Source of the DNA: Actinomycetes bacterium
GTDB lineage: Bacteria; Actinomycetota; Acidimicrobiia; Acidimicrobiales; Microtrichaceae
Direction: 5' to 3'
DNA: 6,132 bases
NCBI GenBank assembly: GCA_023392475.1
Contig: JAEVZA010000232.1
Location: forward strand, 1 to 6,132
The position numbers were made by a program, and so were the translations under genes. This document shows, piece by piece, positions 1-6,132 of this stretch (the stretch's first letter is position 1; each line of letters opens with the position of its first letter). The notes beneath the pieces are model-generated. The model was not told where the DNA came from and did not search any database. It saw only the letters and a list, made by a program, of their open reading frames with translations.

Positions 1-1
1 C

Positions 2-964
2 TTCCCGGCCCACGGCGCCGTCTGGCCCCGCCGGCGCCTGGACCACCGGCTCATGGAGCTGGCCGCGAAGGCCGGCGCCGAGCTCCTCTGGGAGCACGAG
101 GCGCTGCCCGTGGTCGAGGGCTCCGGACCTGGCGCGCGGGTCACCGGCGTCCGGGTCGGCGACCGGACGTGGACCGCGCCGCTCGTGGTCGTCGCTGCGG
201 GCGCGCCGGGTGCGGTCGCCCGGCTGCTCGGCGCCGAGCGCGACCCCGACGAGCCGTTCGGCCTCGCCATCCGCACGTACGCGGAGACGCCGCGCCACGC
301 CGAGCGCTACCTCGAGGCGTGCCTGACGCTGCGGGACCGCGACGGCACGCCGGTGCCGGGCTACGGCTGGATGTTCCCCGCCGGCGACGGGACCGTGAAC
401 ATCGGCGTCGGCGCCCTGTCGACGATGAAGGGCTTCAAGCAGCTGAACCTCAACCAGCTGCAGGACAGCTACCGATCGCTCGTGCAGCGCGACTGGGACC
501 TCGGGCCGGACCTCGAGCGCCCCCGGGCGTGGCGCCTCCCGATGAGCACGGTGCTCCGCCACGGCCCAGGCTGGGTGGCGATCGGGGACGCCGCGGGCCT
601 CGTCAACCCGATGAACGGCGAGGGCATCGACTACGGCCTCGAGTCGGGCGTGCTCGCCGCGGATCTGTTCCTCGAGGAGCCCGTGACCGCGCCCGATCGC
701 TACGACGCGCAGGTCGGCGCCCGCTTCGACGCCTTCCTCCGCACGGGCCGCCGCTTCAGCTTCCTGATCGGGCACCCGTGGATCCTCCGGACCGGCCTGC
801 GCTTCGCGGTCGGCACCCAGGGGATCGCCGAGATCACCCTCCAGGTGATGGGCAACCTCGTCGACGGCGACACGCCTGGCGCGGGCGGCGTGACCATGCG
901 ACTCGCCGACCGCGCGCTCGCCGCCGCGGACCCGCTGCTCCGGCGCACCCGGGCAGCCGCCTGA
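2..964 (+). CDS. Geranylgeranyl reductase family FAD-dependent oxidoreductase (5' partial)
   Basis: Only the last 320 codons are present. The frame is open from base 2, so the ATG at 53 is internal and the true start lies outside the window. The missing part, about 100 residues, should hold the N-terminal GxGxxG dinucleotide-binding fold. Visible family marks are a WPRRRLDHRL segment at the left edge (LD..L pattern followed by an AA..GAE helix), GYGWMFP at 359-379 followed by NIGVG at 398-412, and the second FAD-contacting motif GDAAGLVNPMNGEGI at 584-628. Family members reduce isoprenoid double bonds in geranylgeranyl chains, archaeal-type lipids or menaquinone. In actinobacteria the best-known relative is the menaquinone reductase MenJ. 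The GYGW-FP and NIGVG motifs fit that group, but the substrate cannot be fixed from this fragment. The enzyme is probably membrane-associated through its lipid substrate. A methyltransferase gene follows 23 bases after the stop, so co-transcription is possible. Confidence 0.82.
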   Translation, partial: FPAHGAVWPRRRLDHRLMELAAKAGAELLWEHEALPVVEGSGPGARVTGVRVGDRTWTAPLVVVAAGAPGAVARLLGAERDPDEPFGLAIRTYAETPRHAERYLEACLTLRDRDGTPVPGYGWMFPAGDGTVNIGVGALSTMKGFKQLNLNQLQDSYRSLVQRDWDLGPDLERPRAWRLPMSTVLRHGPGWVAIGDAAGLVNPMNGEGIDYGLESGVLAADLFLEEPVTAPDRYDAQVGARFDAFLRTGRRFSFLIGHPWILRTGLRFAVGTQGIAEITLQVMGNLVDGDTPGAGGVTMRLADRALAAADPLLRRTRAAA

Positions 965-974
965 CGCCGCCGCC

Positions 975-980
975 TAGCGT
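975..980 (+). promoter_or_regulatory. Possible -10 hexamer (TAGCGT) for leaderless start at 988
   Basis: TAGCGT fits the actinobacterial -10 consensus TANNNT. Seven bases separate it from the A of the ATG at 988, so transcription could begin at or beside the start codon. No Shine-Dalgarno-like sequence precedes that ATG, which suits leaderless translation. No convincing -35 element is seen. A six-base match of this kind can occur by chance, and read-through from the upstream gene is an alternative. Confidence 0.3.
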
Positions 981-987
981 CGGCCCC

Positions 988-1839
988 ATGAGCGACGCGA
1001 CCAGCGGCAACACCGAGCAGGCCACGTACTGGGAGGGGCGGTCCCGCTCGTGGATCGAGGCCGAGGACTGGACGGGCGTCGTGACCGGCCCGTTCGGCCG
1101 GCTGGCGATGGATCGGTTGGCGCTCCGCCACGGCGACGACGTGCTCGACGTCGGCTGCGGCACGGGCCCCACCACGATCGAGATCGCCCGCCGCGTCGTG
1201 CCCGGCGGCAGCGCCCTCGGCGTCGACATCGCGCCCTCGATGCTCGACGTCGCACGCGACCGGGCCGAGCGCTCGGGCGTCGAGCGCACCACGTTCCGGG
1301 CGGCGGACGCGCAGGTCGACGAGCTCCCGCAGGTCGACGCCGTGTTCTCGCAGTTCGGCGTCATGTTCTTCGTCGACCCCGCCGCCGCCTTCGCCAACCT
1401 GCACGGGGCGCTCCGGGACGGCGGCCGCATCGCCTTCTGCTGCTGGCAGGACCTGTTCTCGAACGAGTGGATGTTCGTGCCGGGCGCGGCGGCCATGTCC
1501 GTCACCGGCCAGCCGCCGCCCATGCCGGGTCCGGGGGAGCCGGGGCCCTTCTCGCTCTCCGAGGAGGGTCTCGCCGAGCGGCTCCTCGTCGGTGCCGGGT
1601 TCGGCGACGTCGAGGTCGTCCCGCACCAGGCCGAGGTGGTGGTCGACGAGGGCCGCATCGACGAGGTCGTGAGCGCGGCCTCCAAGGTGGGCGCGGTGCG
1701 GGAGGCGATGGCGTCGACGGAGGACCCGGCCGTCCGGGAGCAGATCCGCTCGGCGGTCCGGGACGCGCTCCGGGACCGGGTCGACCGGGGTCGGCTCCGC
1801 CTCGGCTCGGCGGCGTGGATCGTGTCCGCCACGGCCTGA
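988..1839 (+). CDS. Class I SAM-dependent methyltransferase
   Basis: The 283-residue cytoplasmic protein has a Rossmann-type methyltransferase fold. Motif I is VLDVGCGTG at residues 52-60 and binds S-adenosylmethionine. The acidic ribose-binding residue is D80 in GVDIAPSML (78-86). An adenine-contact segment AADA lies around 105-108 with D107. It is followed by DAVFSQFGVMFFVDP at 117-131, a stretch typical of stand-alone methyltransferases of about 280 residues in the Methyltransf_11/25 group. The C-terminal half (from about residue 150) is less conserved and probably forms the substrate lid, so the acceptor cannot be named. The ATG at 988 is chosen because it falls just after the upstream stop, no ATG or GTG lies in frame between that stop and 988, and it places motif I at the usual distance from the N-terminus. 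The frame also stays open upstream through the reductase gene, but the peptide there is arginine/proline-rich shadow translation. Small-molecule or lipid methylation is likely; a role with the neighbouring reductase is only suggested. Confidence 0.88.
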   Translation: MSDATSGNTEQATYWEGRSRSWIEAEDWTGVVTGPFGRLAMDRLALRHGDDVLDVGCGTGPTTIEIARRVVPGGSALGVDIAPSMLDVARDRAERSGVERTTFRAADAQVDELPQVDAVFSQFGVMFFVDPAAAFANLHGALRDGGRIAFCCWQDLFSNEWMFVPGAAAMSVTGQPPPMPGPGEPGPFSLSEEGLAERLLVGAGFGDVEVVPHQAEVVVDEGRIDEVVSAASKVGAVREAMASTEDPAVREQIRSAVRDALRDRVDRGRLRLGSAAWIVSATA

Positions 1840-1864
1840 GCGCGGCTGCCCGCCGGCGAGGTCA

Positions 1865-1877
1865 TTAGGTACGCTAA
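1865..1877. promoter_or_regulatory. Candidate operator: TTAG-N5-CTAA inverted repeat
   Basis: TTAG (1865-1868) and CTAA (1874-1877) are perfect inverted four-base arms around a five-base spacer. The repeat lies in a short AT-rich island inside very GC-rich DNA and covers the -10-like hexamer of the exporter gene. A repressor bound here would block that promoter; MarR- and TetR-type regulators often control efflux pumps from such sites. No regulator gene is visible in the window, the arms are short and the symmetry does not extend outward, so this remains a candidate only. Confidence 0.3.
1870..1875 (+). promoter_or_regulatory. Probable -10 hexamer (TACGCT), leaderless promoter of the ABC exporter gene
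   Basis: TACGCT matches TANNNT, and exactly six bases separate it from the G of the GTG start at 1882. This is the spacing expected if the transcript begins with the start codon. The island 1861-1885 is strikingly AT-rich for this DNA, and no Shine-Dalgarno sequence precedes the GTG. A weak -35 candidate (CTGCCC, 1846-1851) sits 18 bases upstream. Leaderless GTG/ATG transcripts are common in actinobacteria. This suggests the exporter has its own promoter even though the upstream gene ends only 42 bases earlier. Confidence 0.55.
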
Positions 1878-1881
1878 CTAT

Positions 1882-4800
1882 GTGAACACCGAACGACTGG
1901 CGGCCGCGGCGGCGGTCCGTCCCATCCCCGAGCCGGCACCGCCGGGCTCGGGCGGGTGGATCCGCCGCCTCTGGCCGTTCCTGATGGCGCACCGCCGCAA
2001 CGTGGTGCTCGCCTTCGGGATGGCGGTGGCCGGCCAGGCGGTGGCCGCGCTCGTGCCGCTCGTGGAGCGGCTGGTCGTCGACGACGGGATCGTGCACCGC
2101 ACGCGGCCGGTGTGGCCCTGGCTGCTCGTCCTCCTCGCGGCCGGCGCGTTCTCCTTCCTCTCCGCGTACGTGCGCCGGTGGGTCGGCGGCCGGGTCAGCC
2201 TCGACGTGCAGTACGACCTGCGCGTGGCGATCTTCGAGCGGCTGCAGCGCCTCGACTTCGCCGGCCACGACGACCTCGCGACCGGCCAGCTCGTGTCCCG
2301 CTCGAGCTCCGACCTCGGGCTCATCCAGGGCCTCCTCGCGTTCCTGCCGATCATCGTCGGCAACGTCGTGATGCTGGTCGTGTCGGTCGTGGTGATGCTG
2401 TTCCTGTCGCCACCCCTGACGCTCGTCATGCTGCTCGTCATCCCGGCGCTCCTCGTCGTGACGCTGCGCATGCGCGCCTCGATCTTCCCGGCCACGTGGG
2501 ACGCGCAGCAGCGCGCCGGCGAGGTCGCGGGCGCGGTCGACGAGGCCGTGGCGGGCGTGCGGGTCGTCAAGGGGTTCGGTCAGGAGGACCGCGAGCTCGG
2601 CCGCCTCGCCGGCGCGTCCGAGTCGCTCTACGCCTCGCGGGAGCGGCTCGTCCGGCTCGGCGCCCGCTTCACCCCCGCCATGCAGGCGATCCCGAGCTTC
2701 GGGCAGGTGGCCGTGCTCGGGCTCGGCGGCTACCTCGTCGTGCAGGGGAGCATCACGCTCGGCACCTTCCTCGCCTTCTCGTCGTACCTCGTCCAGCTCG
2801 TCGCCCCGACCCGGATGTTCGCCGGCCTGTTCGCCGTCGCGCAGCAGGCACGGGCCGGCGGCGAGCGCATCCTCGACGTGCTCGACGCCAACGCCCAGGT
2901 CGTGGACGCGCCCGATGCCGTCGACCTCGGCGAGGTCCGCGGCGACCTGCGCTTCGAGGAGGTCGTGTTCGGCTACACCCGCAGCGAGCCGGTCCTCGAC
3001 GGCTTCGACCTCCACGTGGCGCCGGGCGAGGTCGTGGCGATCGTCGGCGCGAGCGGGTCGGGCAAGTCGACCGTCACCGCGCTGCTGCCCCGCTTCTACG
3101 ACGTGGCCCGCGGCCGCGTGCTCATCGACGGCACGGATGTCCGCGACGTGACCCTCGAGTCGCTGCGCCGTCAGGTCGGCGTCGTGTTCGAGGACGCGTT
3201 CCTCTTCTCCGACTCGGTGCGGTCGAACATCGCGTACGCGCACCCCGACGCCACCGACGAGCAGGTGCGCGCTGCGGCCGCGGCCGCGGGGGCGGACGAC
3301 TTCATCGACGCGCTGCCCGACGGCTTCGACACCGTCGTCGGCGAGCGGGGCCTCACGCTGTCGGGAGGGCAGCGCCAGCGCGTGGCGCTCGCCCGGGCGA
3401 TCCTGACGGACCCCCGCGTGCTCGTGCTCGACGACGCCACCTCGTCGGTCGACGCCGGCACCGAGGAGGCCATCCACGCCACCCTCCGGAGCCTCATGGC
3501 CGACCGGACGACGATCCTCATCGCGCACCGCCGCTCCACGCTCCGCCTCGCCCGCCGCATCGTCGTGCTGGACCGCGGCCGGGTCGTCGACGCCGGCACC
3601 CACGAGGAGCTCGTGGCGCGCAGCGCCCGCTACCGCGCCCTCCTCACCGGGCCCGACGACGCGGAGCTCGACGTGGTCGCCGAGGAGCTCGTCGCGGACA
3701 GCGCCGGATCACCGGGTGCGGCGGCGACCGATGCCGAGCCGCAGGGGAACGCCGGGGCGGCCGAGCTCGTGGCCGCCGGCGCCACGCCGTCCGCCTGGCC
3801 CGAGCAGGTGGACGACGGCGCGCCCACGGCCACCGCGACCGGCGCCGCCGTGCAGCGCTTCGGTCCCGGCGCCGGTCGCGTCGGTGGTGGGGGAGGCGGG
3901 GGCGGGGGCGGCGCGATGGCCGGCGTCGCGCTGGCCGCGACGCCCGAGCTCCTCGCCAAGCTGGACACCCTGCCGCCCGCGGACCGCGAGTCGGGCGTCG
4001 ACGTCGACGAGGCGGCGCAGGAGCCCGACGGCCGGTTCCGGTTCCTCGCCTTCCTCCGCCCGTGGACGCGGTGGCTGGTGTTCGGGTTCACGCTCGTCGC
4101 GGTCGACAGCGTGCTCACGCTGATGGGCCCGCTGTTCGTGAGCCGGGGCCTGGACAACGGCGTGTCGAACGGCGACCTGCAGCTCCTCTGGCGCTCGGTG
4201 GCCGCGTTCGCCATCACGGTCGTCCTCGACTGGATCGTCACCTGGGGCTACACGCTCGTCACCGGTCGGACGGCGGAGCGCGCGCTGTGCGCGCTCCGCA
4301 TCAAGATCTTCGCCCACCTCCAACGCATGGGCCTCGACTACTACGACAACGAGCTCGACGGCCGGATCATGACCCGCATGACGACGGACGTGGAGGCGCT
4401 CAGCGCGCTCATCCAGACCGGCGTGGTCAACGCGCTCGTCGCCGGCTTCACCTGCGTGGGCGTCTTCGTCTTCCTGGTCGTGCTGTCGCCCCCGCTGGCG
4501 CTGGCCGCGGCGACGGTCATCCCCCCGCTCGTGATCGGCACGATCTGGTACCGACGCCGGTCCGCGGTCGCCTACGGGCGGGCGCGGGAGGCGATCGCGG
4601 ACGTGAACGCCAACCTCCAGGAGAACCTCTCCGGCGTGCGCGTGGCGCAGGCCTACGTGCAGGAGGACCGCAACGTCGCCGGGTTCCGCGGCGTCAACCG
4701 CCGCTACCTGACCCACCGCCTCGGCGCGCAGCGCCTCATCGCGATCTACTTCCCGTTCGTCCTGTTCCTCGGCGACGTCGGCGCGGTGGCCGTGCTCGGC

Positions 4801-5775
4801 GCGAGCGCGTGGCTCGTGCCGCGCGGCGTCGTCAGCACCGGCGTCGTCATCGCGTTCCTGCTGTACCTCGACCAGTTCTTCTCGCCGATCCAGCAGCTGT
4901 CGCAGGTGCTCGACACGTACCAGCAGGCGTCCGCGTCGCTCGTGAAGATCGACGAGCTGATGGACACGCCGAGCGCGACGCCGCGGGCCGCGCACCCGGT
5001 CGTGCCGGACCACCTGCGCGGCGACGTCGCGTTCCACGACGTGCACTTCCGGTACCCGACGGCGGTCGGCGAGGCGGTCGACGGCGTCGACCTGCACGTC
5101 GCCGCCGGCCAGACCGTCGCCCTCGTCGGCCGCACGGGCGCCGGCAAGTCCACGCTCGTGAAGCTGGTGGCGCGCTTCTACGACGCCGACGCCGGGTCCG
5201 TGTCGATCGACGGCGTGGACGTGCGCGAGCTGGACCTCGGGGCGTACCGCCGCCGCCTCGGCGTGGTGCCCCAGGAGGCGTTCCTGTTCACCGGCACCAT
5301 CCGGGACAACATCGCCTACGGCCGGCCGGGCGCCACCGACGCGGAGGTCGAGGCGGCCGCACGTGCCGTCGGGGCCCACGAGTTCGTGGCGTCCCTGCCG
5401 CACGGCTACCTCGAGCCGGTCAGCGAGCGTGGCCGGTCGCTCTCGTCGGGGCAGCGGCAGCTGATCGCGCTCGCCCGAGCACGCCTCGTCGACCCGGTCA
5501 TCCTCCTGCTCGACGAGGCGACCTCGCAGCTGGACCTCGAGAGCGAGGCCCGCGTGCAGACGGCAATGCAGGCCGCCGCCGAGGGTCGGACCACGATCCT
5601 CGTCGCCCACCGCCTGCCCACCGCCCGGCGGGCCGACCGCATCGTGGTCGTCGACGACGGCCGCGTGGTCGAGCAGGGCACGCACGAGGAGCTGGTCGCC
5701 GCCGGCGGGTCGTACGCCACGCTCTGGGAGACGTTCGTGTCGAGCGCCGACGACGAGGCGACCGTCCGGGCCTGA
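1882..5775 (+). CDS. Fused full-length ABC exporter (TMD-NBD-TMD-NBD) with one degenerate ATP site
   Basis: This 1297-residue inner-membrane protein joins two type IV (ABCB/MsbA-like) half-exporters. TMD1 has six helices near 41-62, 77-98, 150-173, 176-196, 268-290 and 294-316, and the intracellular-loop motif GQLVSR-SSD at 135-144. NBD1 spans about 354-590: A-loop Y365, Walker A GASGSGKST 389-397 (K395), Q-loop position E437 instead of Gln, signature LSGGQ 493-497, Walker B D517 followed by D518 where the catalytic Glu is expected, and H549. A low-complexity linker (about 590-715) contains Gly 668-677. TMD2 has helices near 731-754, 772-795, 849-871, 873-893, 955-980 and 983-1005, with loop motif GRIMTR-TTD at 827-836. 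NBD2 spans about 1048-1285: Y1058, Walker A GRTGAGKST 1083-1091 (K1089), Q1131, altered signature LSSGQ 1187-1191, Walker B D1211 with catalytic E1212, and H1243. NBD2 should therefore provide the hydrolytic site. The length is close to fused actinobacterial exporters such as M. tuberculosis Rv0194. Lipid or drug efflux is plausible; the substrate is unknown. GTG 1882 is chosen because it directly follows the promoter-like island and leaves a normal N-terminal cytoplasmic segment. Confidence 0.93.
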   Translation: MNTERLAAAAAVRPIPEPAPPGSGGWIRRLWPFLMAHRRNVVLAFGMAVAGQAVAALVPLVERLVVDDGIVHRTRPVWPWLLVLLAAGAFSFLSAYVRRWVGGRVSLDVQYDLRVAIFERLQRLDFAGHDDLATGQLVSRSSSDLGLIQGLLAFLPIIVGNVVMLVVSVVVMLFLSPPLTLVMLLVIPALLVVTLRMRASIFPATWDAQQRAGEVAGAVDEAVAGVRVVKGFGQEDRELGRLAGASESLYASRERLVRLGARFTPAMQAIPSFGQVAVLGLGGYLVVQGSITLGTFLAFSSYLVQLVAPTRMFAGLFAVAQQARAGGERILDVLDANAQVVDAPDAVDLGEVRGDLRFEEVVFGYTRSEPVLDGFDLHVAPGEVVAIVGASGSGKSTVTALLPRFYDVARGRVLIDGTDVRDVTLESLRRQVGVVFEDAFLFSDSVRSNIAYAHPDATDEQVRAAAAAAGADDFIDALPDGFDTVVGERGLTLSGGQRQRVALARAILTDPRVLVLDDATSSVDAGTEEAIHATLRSLMADRTTILIAHRRSTLRLARRIVVLDRGRVVDAGTHEELVARSARYRALLTGPDDAELDVVAEELVADSAGSPGAAATDAEPQGNAGAAELVAAGATPSAWPEQVDDGAPTATATGAAVQRFGPGAGRVGGGGGGGGGGAMAGVALAATPELLAKLDTLPPADRESGVDVDEAAQEPDGRFRFLAFLRPWTRWLVFGFTLVAVDSVLTLMGPLFVSRGLDNGVSNGDLQLLWRSVAAFAITVVLDWIVTWGYTLVTGRTAERALCALRIKIFAHLQRMGLDYYDNELDGRIMTRMTTDVEALSALIQTGVVNALVAGFTCVGVFVFLVVLSPPLALAAATVIPPLVIGTIWYRRRSAVAYGRAREAIADVNANLQENLSGVRVAQAYVQEDRNVAGFRGVNRRYLTHRLGAQRLIAIYFPFVLFLGDVGAVAVLGASAWLVPRGVVSTGVVIAFLLYLDQFFSPIQQLSQVLDTYQQASASLVKIDELMDTPSATPRAAHPVVPDHLRGDVAFHDVHFRYPTAVGEAVDGVDLHVAAGQTVALVGRTGAGKSTLVKLVARFYDADAGSVSIDGVDVRELDLGAYRRRLGVVPQEAFLFTGTIRDNIAYGRPGATDAEVEAAARAVGAHEFVASLPHGYLEPVSERGRSLSSGQRQLIALARARLVDPVILLLDEATSQLDLESEARVQTAMQAAAEGRTTILVAHRLPTARRADRIVVVDDGRVVEQGTHEELVAAGGSYATLWETFVSSADDEATVRA
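3883..3912 (+). repeat. Poly-glycine codon run / G-rich tract in the exporter linker
   Basis: Ten consecutive GGN codons encode Gly 668-677 in the linker between NBD1 and TMD2. On the coding strand the tract is almost pure G: it contains three runs of five Gs (3889-3893, 3898-3902, 3904-3908) and several GG pairs. It could form a G-quadruplex in DNA or mRNA, and its length could vary by slippage. The Gly run probably acts as a flexible hinge. An in-frame ATG (codon 679) follows at 3916. GGAGG occurs at 3892-3896 but is 19 bases from that ATG, too far for normal ribosome placement. Confidence 0.7.
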
Positions 5776-5782
5776 CCGATCA

Positions 5783-5803
5783 CTGACACGGGCGTCATGT
5801 CGG
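5783..5803. promoter_or_regulatory. Weak imperfect inverted repeat in the 53-base gap
   Basis: CTGACA (5783-5788) and TGTCGG (5798-5803) are inverted arms with one mismatch, separated by nine bases, between the exporter stop and the next start. It could be an operator for the downstream gene. It is unlikely to be an intrinsic terminator because the stem is short and no T-run follows. The CTGACA arm also resembles a -35 box, but no matching -10 lies 16-19 bases downstream. Confidence 0.15.
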
Positions 5804-5816
5804 ACCCTCCCGGCGC

Positions 5817-5822
5817 GAGACT
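5817..5822 (+). promoter_or_regulatory. Very weak -10-like hexamer (GAGACT) before the ATG at 5829
   Basis: GAGACT shares only the second A and final T of TANNNT, but it sits exactly six bases before the ATG, the same spacing as at the exporter start. No Shine-Dalgarno sequence precedes this ATG. It is listed because of the repeated spacing; the sequence match alone would not support it. Confidence 0.15.
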
Positions 5823-5828
5823 CCCCGC

Positions 5829-6132
5829 ATGGCACCGTTCGCCGGGCTCGCCGGCCTGCTCGACGCACCGGCCGACGCGGACCCCGGCCGCCCGGCCCTG
5901 CTCGTCGACGACGGCGACGGCGACGGTGTGACGACCTGGACCTACGGCGGGCTCCGGGACCTCGTGGGCCGGTGGTCGGCCACGCTCGCGGCCGCGGGCG
6001 TCGGGACCGGTGACCGCATCGTCCTCGCCGACCGCGGCGGCGCGCGCAGCACGGCCGTCACGATCGCCGCGGTCGCGGTCGGCGCGGTGACGGCGCAGGT
6101 GAACCCGGCGCTCACCCGCCCGGAGCTCCGGG
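5829..6132 (+). CDS. AMP-binding acyl-CoA synthetase-like enzyme (3' partial)
   Basis: The first 101 residues are present and the gene runs off the right edge. The protein has the N-terminal layout of adenylate-forming enzymes: TWTYGGLRDLV, then a helix ending GVGTGDRIVL, then an AAVAVGAVTAQVNPALTRPEL segment. These correspond to the family pattern T-Y-EL, G-GDRV and LGAV-NP-L. Such enzymes activate a carboxylic acid as acyl-AMP and usually pass it to CoA. The AMP-binding core motifs and catalytic lysine would lie beyond the window, so neither activity nor substrate (fatty acid, aromatic acid or other) can be judged. The ATG at 5829 is the only usable start: an in-frame TGA lies at 5784-5786 and no ATG or GTG falls between. 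The N-terminus is acidic and includes a small Asp-Gly repeat. It lies 53 bases after the exporter stop on the same strand, so an operon link is possible. Confidence 0.8.
   Translation, partial: MAPFAGLAGLLDAPADADPGRPALLVDDGDGDGVTTWTYGGLRDLVGRWSATLAAAGVGTGDRIVLADRGGARSTAVTIAAVAVGAVTAQVNPALTRPELR
5910..5927 (+). repeat. Short tandem hexamer, three copies of GACGGY
   Basis: Three head-to-tail copies (GACGGC, GACGGC, GACGGT) encode the DGDGDG stretch near the N-terminus of the acyl-CoA synthetase-like protein. It is in frame, so slippage would add or remove Asp-Gly pairs without breaking the gene. It is probably a by-product of GC-rich coding sequence. Confidence 0.5.

Noticed and set aside
169..987. 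An N-terminal extension of the methyltransferase frame back into the reductase gene.
   Set aside because: The extra peptide is Arg/Pro-rich shadow sequence. The recognisable methyltransferase starts at 988, just after the reductase stop.
3270..3290. A GCGGCCGC-type repeat inside NBD1.
   Set aside because: It encodes an ordinary Ala-rich helix segment before the ABC signature region and is explained by codon bias.
700..3603. A 967-codon open frame on the minus strand.
   Set aside because: It is antisense to three well-supported genes. Its translation is rich in Arg, His, Asp and Glu with no recognisable domain, as expected from the reverse strand of high-GC coding DNA.
3916..5775. A separate second half-transporter gene starting at the internal ATG 3916.
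   Set aside because: The frame is continuous from 1882 with no stop, and no well-placed Shine-Dalgarno or -10 signal precedes 3916. A fused protein is the simpler reading; the ATG is noted only as a possible trace of fusion.
1956..5786. A 1276-codon open frame on the plus strand, nearly as long as the exporter.
   Set aside because: It lies in another frame of the exporter and gives an Arg/Pro/Gly/Ala-rich peptide with no family motifs. GC-rich third positions remove stop codons from this frame.
5776..5828. An intrinsic terminator after the exporter gene.
   Set aside because: Only a weak inverted repeat is present, with no strong GC stem followed by a T-run.
3709..5868. A 719-codon open frame on the minus strand.
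   Set aside because: It is antisense to the exporter, has biased Arg/Glu/Val/His composition and no motifs; a GC-driven shadow.

Overview
The window is very GC-rich, with G or C dominating third codon positions. Together with the protein types this suggests a high-GC actinobacterium. An Acidimicrobiia-like lineage (Iamia/Ilumatobacter relatives) is a guess from style and is not demonstrated. All four genes lie on the plus strand and are tightly packed (gaps of 23, 42 and 53 bases). I see no RNA gene, insertion sequence, CRISPR array or clear intrinsic terminator. No stretch longer than 300 bases lacks a gene.

Layout: (1) 2-964, the C-terminal three quarters of a geranylgeranyl-reductase-family FAD oxidoreductase (the group that includes menaquinone reductase MenJ), cut by the left edge. 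(2) 988-1839, a class I SAM-dependent methyltransferase of unknown substrate. (3) 1882-5775, a 1297-residue ABC exporter with two half-transporters fused head to tail (TMD-NBD-TMD-NBD). Its first ATPase domain has lost the catalytic glutamate, and its second has an altered signature motif. (4) 5829-6132, the first 101 residues of an AMP-binding acyl-CoA synthetase-like enzyme, cut by the right edge.

The ABC exporter is the main gene. Its departures from consensus all fall on one of the two composite ATP sites, the pattern known from heterodimeric exporters with one degenerate site. The two halves are joined by a low-complexity linker containing ten glycines, encoded by an almost pure-G tract. 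A short AT-rich island just before its GTG start holds a -10-like hexamer exactly six bases upstream of the start codon, so the gene is probably transcribed from its own promoter as a leaderless mRNA. A TTAG-N5-CTAA inverted repeat covers that hexamer and could be a repressor site.

Functional links between the genes are inference. A prenyl reductase, a methyltransferase, an exporter and an acyl-activating enzyme could serve lipid or quinone modification and export, but they could equally be unrelated housekeeping neighbours. I found no convincing sign of an undescribed system. The points most worth checking are the degenerate-site fusion, its G-tract linker and the leaderless promoter with its possible operator.
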